Assembly: GCA_963708855.1 (NCBI GenBank)
Contig: CAVPUM010000011.1
Location: 62,001 to 126,000 of the forward strand
Direction: 5' to 3'
DNA length: 64,000 nucleotides
DNA from: CAIWHR01 sp963708855
GTDB taxonomy: Bacteria; Pseudomonadota; Gammaproteobacteria; Burkholderiales; Casimicrobiaceae
Position numbers and translations under genes: made by a program. The notes beneath the pieces were generated by a model. The model saw nothing but the letters and a program-made list of their open reading frames with translations. It did no database searches and had not been told where the DNA came from. This document shows positions 9,834 through 18,228 of this stretch, piece after piece. How positions within the stretch are numbered: the stretch's first letter is position 1; every line of letters starts with the position of its first letter.

Positions 9834-11874
9834 CTAGGTCCGCCTTCTTAAGCGATCCTTAACTTCCCGCCCGCGCTCCGGTAGCGGTACCGCAGCGCGC
9901 AGTCGCGTATACGGTGCGGTGAGATGCGGGATGGCCATCGCCTCGACGAAGAACTCCTGAAACCTCGGTGCCACAGCCGTCTCGATCTTCTCGATCCGGC
10001 GCACGAGGTCTTCGACGGTCGCGCGCGTGCGCTGGTCGAGCAGCGCAATGCGGGCGCCGGTGCCCGCGGCGTTGCCGGCCGAGCTGACGTTGTCGAGCGC
10101 GCAGTCCGGAATCATGCCCAGCACCATCGCGTACTTGACGTCGACATGGCTGCCGAAGGCCCCGGCGAGACGGATGCGGTCCACGCGGTCGACATCGAGG
10201 CGCTCCATCAGGAGCCGCACGCCGGCGTAGAGCGCCGCCTTGGCGAGCTGGATCGCGCGCACGTCGTTCTGCGTGATGGCAGAGCGGCGCGCGGCCTTCG
10301 GCGCCCGCATGGAGCAGGTAGGCCCAGGTGCGGCCGTCGGCGCGGATGCGCGAGCTGCGCAACGCGAGCCCGCCGTCGATCGTGCCGTCGTGGCGGATCA
10401 CGCCGGCGAGATACAGCTCGGCGACGACTTCGATGATCCCCGAGCCGCAGATGCCGGTGACGCCGGTCGCGGCCGTCGCTGCCGCGAAGCCGGCCTCATC
10501 CGACCACAGGTCGCAGCCGATCACCCTGACGCGCGGCTCGAGCGTTGCCGGATCGATGCGCACACGCTCGATGGCGCCCGGCGCCGCGCGCTGCCCGCAA
10601 CTGATCTGCGCCCCCTCGAATGCGGGACCGGTCGGGCTCGAGCAGGCGAGAAGTCGGTGGCGATTGCCGAGCACGATCTCCGCGTTGGTGCCGATGTCGA
10701 CCAGCAAGGTCATTTCGTCCGCCAGGTCGGGCCGCTCGGCGAGCACGACGCCCGCGGCGTCGGCGCCGACGTGTCCGGCGATGCACGGCAGCACGTAGAT
10801 GCGCGCGTTGCGGTGAATGGCGAAATCGATCTCGGTGGCCCAGAGCGTCAACGCAGAGTCGGTCGCGAGCGCGAACGGCGCGCCGCCGAGCTCGACCGGG
10901 CTGATGCCGAGCAGCAGGTGGTGCATGATCGGATTGCCGACGAACGTCGCCTCGAGGATGTCCTCCGGCGCCACGCCTGCCTGCCGCGTGACGTCCGCGG
11001 CGAGTTCGTTGATCGCGCCGCGCACGAGGCGGGTCAGTTCCTTCTCGCCGCCGGGATTCATCATCACCCAGGACACGCGGCTCATCAGGTCCTCGCCGAA
11101 GCGGATCTGCGGATTCATCGCGCCGGCGGCCGCCACCACTTCGCCGCTCGAAAGGTCGCACAGGTGCGCGGCGATCGTCGTCGACCCCACGTCGATGGCG
11201 ATGCCGTACACGCGCTCGCGGAAGCCCGGCCACACGGCGATGATCTGGCTGCCGCCGTGCACGGCGACCGTCACTTTCCAGGCGCCCTGCCGCAGCGCGG
11301 GCTGCAGCTGCTGCAGCACGCGCACGTCGCAGGCGAGTCCCGTCAGCCGCCACTCGAAGTCGAGCGCGTCCTCGAGCCGGCGCAGGTCGCCCGAGGGGTC
11401 GTGCATGTCCGGCGGGGCCACCTCGACGTAGTGCAAGCGGACCACGGGGTCGAGCTCGATGTCGTGCGCCTCGGCGGCCTTGCGCACGACCTGCCGGTGC
11501 ACCTGGCTGTCGGACGGCACGTCGATCACGACGTCGCCCAGGACCTGCGTCGAGCACGACAGCCGGCGCCCGGGTGCGAGCGGCTGGTGGCGGCAGAATT
11601 CCTGCTCGACGGCGCCGAACGGCGACAGGTTTTCGGCGCGCGAGGTCACGCCGTGCTTCGCGAAATCGCCCTCCGCCAGCAGGACCTGGCAGCGGCCGCA
11701 CAGCCCCCGGCCGCCGCACACCGAGTCGATGTCGACACCGAGCGAGCGCGCCGCCTGCAGCAGCGGCGTGCCGACGGGAACGCGCGCGCGCCGGCCCGAG
11801 GGCGTGAACACGACGAGCGCGTCCGTCTCGCTCGACGGCGATCCCTGGGCGGCGGCGCCGGTCGCCGAGCTCAC
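9834..11874 (-). CDS. RACo-type corrinoid activation ATPase with 2Fe-2S domain (frameshift near 10310)
   Basis: Reductive activator of corrinoid proteins. The N-terminal ferredoxin domain has the cluster cysteines in CGGRGLCGRC plus a later Cys (SCSTQV). A middle domain and an ASKHA ATPase domain follow (IAIDVGSTTIAAHL, LVDIGTNAEIVLGN, GICGSGIIEV), as in DUF4445 proteins. The frame breaks after WAYLLHAG near 10310 and resumes as ITQNDVRAIQLAKAALYAG, ending at 9834. The conserved helix after the break shows that one protein is meant. GTG start at 11874 overlaps the methyltransferase stop. The extreme C-terminus uses TTA and AGA codons, rare here, because it overlies a TTAAG box. Confidence 0.82.
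9847..9863. promoter_or_regulatory. Second TTAAG direct-repeat box, inside the end of the RACo gene
   Basis: CTTAAG (9847-9852), five bases, then CTTAAC (9858-9863): a near-perfect PmrA/QseB-like pair with an 11-bp period. It lies 111 bases beyond the kinase stop and within the last codons of the convergent RACo gene. On the minus strand it reads GTTAAG-N5-CTTAAG, very like the box at 5957. A function here is uncertain because no promoter points away from it. Confidence 0.3.
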
Positions 11875-12784
11875 GCCCGCCTCCTCCGCCCGACTTCGCG
11901 CCGGCCGCGCGACGCTTCGCCGTCCGCGCCGGGGGGCGGGGTTTCGCGGAACCGGCGTATCCACTGCGTGCAGTCCGGGTCGTGGCCCATCATCACGTCG
12001 GCGGCCATGCACGCCTTGACGATCTCGGGGTGCAGCGGGTTGGTGATGGCCGACGTGAGCCCGGAGCCGATGGCCATCGTCAGGAACGCGGTGTTGATGC
12101 CTTCGCGCTGCGGCAGGCCGAAGCTCACGTTGGACGCGCCGCAGGTGGTGTTGACCTTCAGCTCGCTGCGCAGCCGGTGCACGAGCTGCATCACCTGCAC
12201 GCCGGCGAGACGGATCGCGCCGATCGGCATCACCAGCGGATCGATGACGATGTCGCAGGCGGGAATGCCGTGATCGGCGGCGCGCTCGACGATCTTCCTG
12301 GCCACCGCGAAGCGCACGTCGGGATCCTGCGAGATGCCGGTCTCGTCGTTGGAGATCGCGACGACCGCGGCGCCGTATTTCTTCACCAGCGGCAGCACGG
12401 ACTCGAGCCGCTCCTCCTCGCCGGTGACCGAGTTGACGAGCGCCTTGCCCTTGTAGACCGCGAGCCCGGCCTCCAGCGCGGCGACGATGGACGAGTCGAT
12501 CGACAGCGGCACGTCGGTGATCGACTGCACCAGCTGCGATCGCGCGGGCGAGGATCGCCGGCTCGTCGGCGAGCGGGATGCCCGGCGTTGACGTCCAGCA
12601 TCTGCGCGCCGGCCTGCACCTGGGCCAGCGCATCGGCGGTCACGCGCGTGAAGTCGCCGGCGGCCATTTCGGCGGCGAGGATCTTGCGGCCGGTCGGGTT
12701 GATGCGCTCGCCGATGATCACGAACGGCCGGTCGAAGCCGATGATCACTTCGCGGGTGGCGGAACTGACGACGGTGTCGGTCAT
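11871..12784 (-). CDS. Methyltetrahydrofolate:corrinoid methyltransferase, pterin-binding (frameshift near 12560)
   Basis: Moves a methyl group between tetrahydrofolate and a corrinoid protein. The TIM-barrel pterin-binding family (DHPS/AcsE/MetH-like) is recognised from FVIIGERINPTGRK, MLDVNAGHP, PLSIDSS, LVNSVTGEE, VVAISNDETG, DIVIDPL and NTTCGASNVSFGLP, the last being the Asn-rich pterin pocket. The start at 12784 (MTDTVVSS) overlaps the MetVF stop as ATGA. After NAGHP the frame is lost and resumes at QSITDVPLS, an apparent indel near 12560. The gene lies immediately upstream of the corrinoid activator. Confidence 0.82.
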
Positions 12785-14268
12785 GAGGCTGCGCTCTCCG
12801 GTTGCGGGGCCGGGCTGCGGTCGGGATGCCATGGCACGCGCCCGTCGAGCGCGCCCGATTCACTGATCACCTCGGCCACGGCTTCCTCCTGCCGATACGC
12901 CATCACGTGCACGCCGGAAACACCCTTGATCGCGCGGATCTCCCGGATCATGTCCACGCAGAGCCGGCGGCCCTCCTGCGCCTGGTTCTGCGCGCCGGCG
13001 AGGCGCCGGATGACATCGTCCGGGATGTGGACGCCCGGCACGTGCGTGCGCATCCACTGCGCCGCCTTCGCCGAACGCAGCGGCCCGACGCCGACGAGGA
13101 TGAAGGCGCGGTCCAGCAACCCCAGGTCGTCGACTTGCGCCATGAAGGCCTTGAGGCGGGGCACGTCGAAGCAGTATTGCGTCTGGATGAACTGCGCGCC
13201 CGCGGCGATCTTCTTCGCGAGCCGGAACGCTCGCCACTCGAACGGCGGAGCGAACGGATTCTCGGCGGCGCCGAAGAACACCCTTGGCGCGAAGGTCAGC
13301 TTGCGGCCGCTCTGAAAGCGGTGCCCGTCGCGCAGCGTCGTGCCGATTTCGAGCAGCGTCATGCAATCGAGATCGAACACCGGCTTCGCCTGCGGATGGT
13401 CGCCGTTCCCGACGCCGTCGCCGGTGAGGCACAGCATGTTGCACACGCCCATCGCGGCGCCGCCGAGGATGTCGCCCTGGATCGCGATGCGGTTGCGGTC
13501 GCGGCAGGAGATCTGCATCACCGGCGCGTAGCCGACCCGCGTCAGCAGTGCGCAGACCGCGAGGCTCGACATGTGGCAGTTGGCGCCGCTGCCGTCGGTG
13601 GCGTTGATGGCATCGACCCAGCCGTCGAACACGCGGGCGCGGCGATACACGTCCTCGGGGTCCGCCGAGTCCGGCGGGTCGAGCTCGGTCGTCACCGCGA
13701 ACGCCCCGGCGCCGCAGCACGCGCTCGAGGCGCCCCGGCGACGTGTGGCCCGGCAGGATCGGCAGCGGATAGCCCGGCACCGGCTCGTCTTCGAATTTCA
13801 CGGCGTCCCCGCGCGCGCGCGCCGATTCGTCCCGTGCAACGGCCAGCCAGGACGAGCGGCCCGCGAGCCGCCGGTCCACCGCGACCTGCAGGACGTGCAC
13901 GGCCGCGCTGCCCTCGCGCATCCGCGCGCTGCCCGCGATCGCCTCGACCCACACGCACGTCATCTGCGGGTCCACTTCGCAGCCGCCGTCGGCGCGCACG
14001 CCGCCGCAGGGGCCGTTGCGCAGTTCCTTCGGACAGTTCATCGGGCAGGACATGCCGGTCGAACCCAGCACGCATTGCCCGCACATCCGGCAGTCGAACA
14101 GGAATCCCTTGACGGCCCGCTCCACGGCGGCCACGGGTCGTTCGATGCGCTCGTAACCGAGCGCGCCTCCACAGCGGATCGAGCGCGATCAGCGGCGCGC
14201 TCGAACAGTCCGTAGCACGTCTCCAGACCGCGCGCGTGGCGCACCGACCAGTGCCGCATCGCGCGCAT
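12781..14268 (-). CDS. MetV-MetF fusion: cysteine-rich domain plus methylenetetrahydrofolate reductase (frameshifts)
   Basis: One-carbon enzyme interconverting methylene- and methyl-tetrahydrofolate. The N-terminal 120 residues form the Cys-rich MTHFR_C/MetV domain (FDCRMCGQCVLGSTGMSCPMNCP, then NGPCGGVRADG). The C-terminal half is the MetF barrel (TTELDPPDS, QISCRDRNR, GGAAMGVCNMLCLTGDG, AGAQFIQTQYCFD). In acetogens MetV and MetF are separate subunits; here they appear as one polypeptide. Apparent indels lie near 14160-14200 and 13715 (an extra base in CGGCGCCGGGGC). The start at 14268 has GGAGGAAG upstream. Neighbours are the methyltransferase and the corrinoid genes. Confidence 0.82.
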
Positions 14269-14607
14269 CAGGCTTCCTCCGCCGGTGCCCGCTGTCGGGA
14301 CCGCAGGCTCGGCCGCCACGCCCTTCGCGCGGATCAGCCGCTCGAGATCGGCGTCGCTGTAGCAGGCCTCCAGTCTTGCGACTTCGGCGATGGCCTCGGC
14401 CTTGAGGTCGTTGCCGCATTCGCGCGGCTCGCTGCGCTTCCAGTCGGCGATGTAGGCGTCCGAGCTGCCCTTGCCGGCGCGCATCGCCGCGCGGTCGACG
14501 GCTTCCTGGAAGCGCGCCGACAGCTGCACGCGGACGGTTTCGCGTCCCTGCCTGACGACGACCTGCGAGGGCACGTCGCGCCAGGAGATGACGATCAGCT
14601 TCGCCAC
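14268..14607 (-). CDS. Small 'virulence factor' family protein (PF13769-like)
   Basis: Short cytoplasmic protein of unknown function. The opening AKLIVISWRDVPSQVVVRQG and RFQEAVDRAAMRAGKGSSDAY match the family misleadingly named 'Virulence factor'. The GTG start at 14607 overlaps the end of the DUF1638 gene by 13 bases. As sequenced, the frame runs on into the MetVF gene; after a one-base correction it would end with a TGA at 14268-14270 that overlaps the MetVF ATG. Its steady company with DUF1638 and MetVF suggests an accessory role in methyl transfer; there is no sign of a link to virulence. Confidence 0.6.
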
Positions 14608-15214
14608 ACGAGCACCGGTTCGGCCGCCGCGCGGAGGCTGCGTTCGAGTTCGCCGTAGCCCGTGACGCGGTGGGCGAACGCAAGGCCCAGCCGGTCGGCC
14701 GCGGCGCGCGCCGCCGGCAGATGCGGTCCGGCGCGTCGAGCTGCGCCAGGTAGATCAGGCGCCGGTAGTTGCCGAAATACTGCGCGATGAGCTCCGGATG
14801 GCGATCGAGACCGAGGCCGCGAATCACCAGCCGGTCGAAGTGGCGCAGCAGGAAATCGGTGACGTAGAACGTGCCGGGCTCATCATCGGCGAGCGCCGCG
14901 AACGTGTCGCTGCCGGCGAAGAATTCGTAGCAATGCGCGCCGGGGATGCGCTCGACGCACTCTTCCGCGAGCACTGCGTCCAGCTCGCCGCCGGTGCCGC
15001 AGTCGCCGTAGGCGACGAAGATCGACGCGTACCGGTCGCGGTTCGCGCGAATCTTCTCGCGCACGGCTCCGGGAATGCACCGCGGCTGGTTGTGCAGGTC
15101 CGCAGGCAGGCACTGCACGTCGAGATGCGGCCAGCTGTTCGCACGGCGCAGCGCGACGATCTCGCGGGCCAGCGCACCGCAGGCGATCACGAGCACCTGT
15201 GGCCGGCTACCCAT
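14595..15214 (-). CDS. DUF1638 protein (frameshift near 14725)
   Basis: Protein of unknown function tied to corrinoid methyl-transfer clusters. Family marks are LVIACGALAREI (residues 8-19), CLPADLHNQP, FVAYGDCGTGG (about 68-78), HCYEFFAG and FYVTDFLLRHFDRLV. After LAQLDAPD the frame is lost and then recovered as LGLAFAHRVTGYGELE to a TGA at 14595. Conserved Cys and His residues suggest metal or corrinoid binding, but this is inference. It begins 15 bases after the corrinoid protein stop. Confidence 0.72.
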
Positions 15215-15229
15215 GCGCGCGCAGGACGA

Positions 15230-15949
15230 TCAAACTGGCACGCGGGCAGCGCGGCGGGCGGCGATCAGGGTCTTGGCCGTCTCCACGGCGATCGCCGCGT
15301 CGCGGCAGTAGGCGTCCGCACCCACCGCCTTGCCGAACGCCTCGTTCAGCGGCGCGCCGCCGACCAGCACGATGTAGTCGTCGCGGATCCCCTGGTCCTT
15401 CATCGTGTCGATCACGACTTTCATGTAGGGCATGGTGGTGGTGAGCAGCGCCGAGAGGCCCAGGATGTCGGGCTTGTGCTCGGCCAGCGCAGCCAGGTAC
15501 TTCTCGACCGGATTGTTGATGCCGAGGTCGATCACCTCGAATCCGGCGCCTTCCATCATCATCGAGACGAGGTTCTTGCCGATGTCGTGGATGTCGCCCT
15601 TGACGGTGCCGATCACCATCTTGCCGATCGGCTCGACGCCGGTCTCGGCAAGCAGCGGCCGCAGGATCTCCATCCCGCCCTTCATCGAGTTGGCGGCGAG
15701 CAGCACCTCGGGCACGAACAGGATGCCGTCGCGGAAATCGACGCCGACGATGCGCATGCCCTCGACCAGTGCGTCGTTCAGCACGCGATCCGGCGACCAG
15801 CCACGGGAGAGCAGGATGTTCGTCGCTTCCATCACCTCGGCGCGCAGGCCGTTGTAGAGGTCGTCGTGGACCTGCAGCACGAGGTCCTCGTCGTTGAGGC
15901 TATTCAGATCCAGATCGTCTTCGACGTTGTCGGGCACTCGCGTCTCCAT
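15230..15949 (-). CDS. Corrinoid (B12-binding) protein, MtbC/MttC-like
   Basis: Carrier of the methyl group between a substrate methyltransferase and tetrahydrofolate. An N-terminal helical cap (residues 1-100) precedes the B12-binding Rossmann domain. The lower-ligand motif is GDIHDIGKN (Asp119, His121, Gly124), and LGLSALLTTT and VLVGGAPLN supply the rest of the nucleotide loop. The start at 15949 (METRVPD) is preferred over an upstream ATG at 16021. It is the first gene of the six-gene operon. The matching substrate methyltransferase (MttB, MtbB or MtgB type) is not in the window. Confidence 0.88.
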   Translation of the reverse strand: METRVPDNVEDDLDLNSLNDEDLVLQVHDDLYNGLRAEVMEATNILLSRGWSPDRVLNDALVEGMRIVGVDFRDGILFVPEVLLAANSMKGGMEILRPLLAETGVEPIGKMVIGTVKGDIHDIGKNLVSMMMEGAGFEVIDLGINNPVEKYLAALAEHKPDILGLSALLTTTMPYMKVVIDTMKDQGIRDDYIVLVGGAPLNEAFGKAVGADAYCRDAAIAVETAKTLIAARRAARVPV

Positions 15950-16208
15950 TGGCTCGATGGAATATCGGGGTCGGATTCGAGTTCCGGAGGACGGCCTGCG
16001 CGGCGTCGAGGGCAAAGGCAAGCCGTGTCCGACCCCATCTCTCCCGGGGGCTCACCACGGCACATGGTAGACGGTAGGGCGGTGCCGCGCTGACGACGTA
16101 GCGACCCGGGCGTGTCGGTGGGCGACATGCGAATCGTCGAGCGGCCCCGGCCCAACAGGCAGGCGGCCGTGCCGCGGGCGGCGGACGCGTCGCCGGCAGG
16201 GCCGGCGG
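15950..16208. other. Non-coding leader/intergenic with a 9-bp inverted repeat
   Basis: No gene is seen between the corrinoid protein start and the Uup stop. GGGGTCGGA at 15967-15975 is repeated inverted as TCCGACCCC at 16028-16036, able to form a long-armed hairpin in the corrinoid operon leader. I looked for cobalamin-riboswitch features (a B12-box-like GCCACTG) and did not find them. The Uup 3' side (16190-16208) is a GC-rich GCCGGC repeat that may act as a weak terminator. Confidence 0.35.
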
Positions 16209-18068
16209 TTACTCCCGCGCCTGCCCGATGTTTCGGGCGTCGAGCTCGCCCCAGCGCGCGAACTTTCGCGCCAGCGCGTGCTCGATTTCCTCGGCCCGCG
16301 TCCGGTCGGCCTTGATCGCGTCGACGCTCTCCTTGTGGTAGTCCGCGCGGCACATGCGCTCGGTGAGCGCATGCTGTTCGCGTTCCAGTGCTTCGAGCTC
16401 CTCCGGCAGCGCGGCGAGCTCGCGCCGCTCGGCAAAGGTGAGCTTTGCGCCGGACGCCGGGCCGTACCGCTTCCCGGGATGCGCTGGCGAGGCGGCCTTC
16501 CGCTTGGCCGCAGAGAGTCCGGACAGCGCGACGGCGATGGTCCCCGGCGGAGCGGCCGTCCGCGTGCGTTGCGCCACCCAGTCGCTGTAGCCGCCGACAT
16601 ACTCCTTCCATGCTCCGGAGCCGCCTGGGTCCGCCACCAGCGTCTGGGTCACCACGTTGTCGAGAAAAGTCCGGTCGTGACTCACCAGCAACAGCGTTCC
16701 CGGATAAGTCTGCAGCGTGGCTTCGAGGAGCTCCAGCGATTCGATGTCGAGATCGTTCGTCGGCTCGTCCAGCACAAGGAGATTCGCCGGCAGCGCGAAG
16801 AGCCGCGCCAGCAGCAGCCGGTTGCGCTCGCCGCCGGAAAGTGCCCTGACCGGCGTGGCGGCGCGCTGCGGCGAAAACAGGAAATCAGCCAGGTACGAGA
16901 GCACGTGCTTGCGCCCGCCGGCGGTCTCCACCCAGTCGGAGCCGGGACTGATCGTCTCGGCAAGCGTGCGCTCGCCGTCCAGCTGCTCGCGCAGCTGGTC
17001 GAAGTACGCGATCCGGAGCTTGGTGCCGAGCCTGACGGTTCCCGAGTCGGGTGCGAGCGTGCCGAGAATCAGCTTCAGCAGAGTCGACTTGCCCGCGCCG
17101 TTGGCGCCAATGAGCCCCAGCCGGTCGCCGCGCATGATGCGCAGCGTGAGATCGCGCACCAGGGTGCGGCCGCCGAACGACTTCGTGACGCGGGAGAGCT
17201 CCGCGACCAGCCGGCCCGAGCGCTCTCCGGCGTCGACGGCGAGCTTCACGTTGCCCAACCGTGCGCGGCGCTCCCCGCGCTCGCGCCGCAGCGCCTCCAG
17301 CCGCCGCACGCGGCCCTCGTCACGCGTGCGGCGGGCCTCGATCCCCTTGCGGATCCACGCCTCTTCCTGCGCCCAGAACTGGTCGAACTTGCGGTTCGCC
17401 ACCGCTTCCGCCGCAAGCTCGTCCGCCTTGCGTCTCTCGTAGCCGGTGAAGTTGCCGGGATACGAGCGCAACAGGCCGCGATCCAGCTCGACGATGCGGG
17501 TGGCCACGCGATCGAGGAACGCGCGGTCGTGCGTGATCACGATCGAAGCCGGCTGCTTCGCGACGAGCTCCTCGACCAGCGCGATGCCGTCGAGATCGAG
17601 GTGATTGGTCGGTTCGTCGAGGAGCAGGAGGTCCGGCGCGAGGGCCAGCGCGAGGGCCAGTGCCGCGCGCTTCTTCTCGCCGCCGGACGCCGACTCGGGC
17701 GCGGTCGCCTCGTCGAGACCGAAGCGATGCAGGAATTCGACCAGCCGCGCTTCGGTTCGCCACCGCTCGCGCTCGTCGGCGATTTCGTCGAGCCGGCCGC
17801 GTAGGGCAAGGCTCTCGCGCAGCGACGACGCGCGCGGCAGCTCCGGCTCCTGCTCGACCAGCACGACGGAGAGTCCGTCGCGCCGCTTGATCTGCCCGTC
17901 GTCGAGCGACGCTTGCCCCGCGATGACCTTGAGCAGCGACGACTTGCCGGTGCCGTTGCGGCCGATGAGGCCGACGCGCTCGCCATCGCCGATGATGAGG
18001 TCGGCGCGGTCGAGCAGGGGATGGACGCCGAACGCGAGCTCGGCGTCCTGCAGGGTCAGAAGGGTCAT
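16209..18068 (-). CDS. uup: ABC-F ATPase Uup
   Basis: Cytoplasmic tandem ABC ATPase that acts on ribosomes and affects DNA transposition and excision in model species. Start at 18068 (MTLLTLQDAE). Two nucleotide-binding domains are present: Walker A GRNGTGKSSL and GANGAGKSTL, signatures SGGEKKRAAL and SGGERNRLLL, and Walker B LLLLDEPTNHLD and LLVLDEPTNDLD. The last 80 residues form the charged coiled-coil C-terminal domain that separates Uup from EttA. Length 619 aa is typical. It is transcribed away from the flavoprotein gene at 18229. Confidence 0.88.
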   Translation of the reverse strand: MTLLTLQDAELAFGVHPLLDRADLIIGDGERVGLIGRNGTGKSSLLKVIAGQASLDDGQIKRRDGLSVVLVEQEPELPRASSLRESLALRGRLDEIADERERWRTEARLVEFLHRFGLDEATAPESASGGEKKRAALALALALAPDLLLLDEPTNHLDLDGIALVEELVAKQPASIVITHDRAFLDRVATRIVELDRGLLRSYPGNFTGYERRKADELAAEAVANRKFDQFWAQEEAWIRKGIEARRTRDEGRVRRLEALRRERGERRARLGNVKLAVDAGERSGRLVAELSRVTKSFGGRTLVRDLTLRIMRGDRLGLIGANGAGKSTLLKLILGTLAPDSGTVRLGTKLRIAYFDQLREQLDGERTLAETISPGSDWVETAGGRKHVLSYLADFLFSPQRAATPVRALSGGERNRLLLARLFALPANLLVLDEPTNDLDIESLELLEATLQTYPGTLLLVSHDRTFLDNVVTQTLVADPGGSGAWKEYVGGYSDWVAQRTRTAAPPGTIAVALSGLSAAKRKAASPAHPGKRYGPASGAKLTFAERRELAALPEELEALEREQHALTERMCRADYHKESVDAIKADRTRAEEIEHALARKFARWGELDARNIGQARE

Positions 18069-18228
18069 GGGCAGAGAGAGGATAAACGGATTCCGCCCGG
18101 ACGGAATGGCGCCATTGGAGAACTCGCGGTCGCAAATCGCGTGATCTTCGCGCGGCGGCTGGCTAAACTCCGGTATCCGCTCCGGCGACGGCTGCGGCGC
18201 GCGGCCCGACAACCAGGGATTCGAAACC

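Noticed and set aside
10240..12273. 677-codon plus-strand frame across the corrinoid operon
   Set aside because: Its composition mirrors the opposite-strand RACo and methyltransferase genes; no domain was recognisable.
14268..14607. A virulence role for the small PF13769-like protein
   Set aside because: The family name is historical; here the gene is embedded in a one-carbon operon.
15950..16208. Cobalamin riboswitch upstream of the corrinoid protein gene
   Set aside because: No B12-box sequence or matching stem pattern was found, only one long-spaced inverted repeat.
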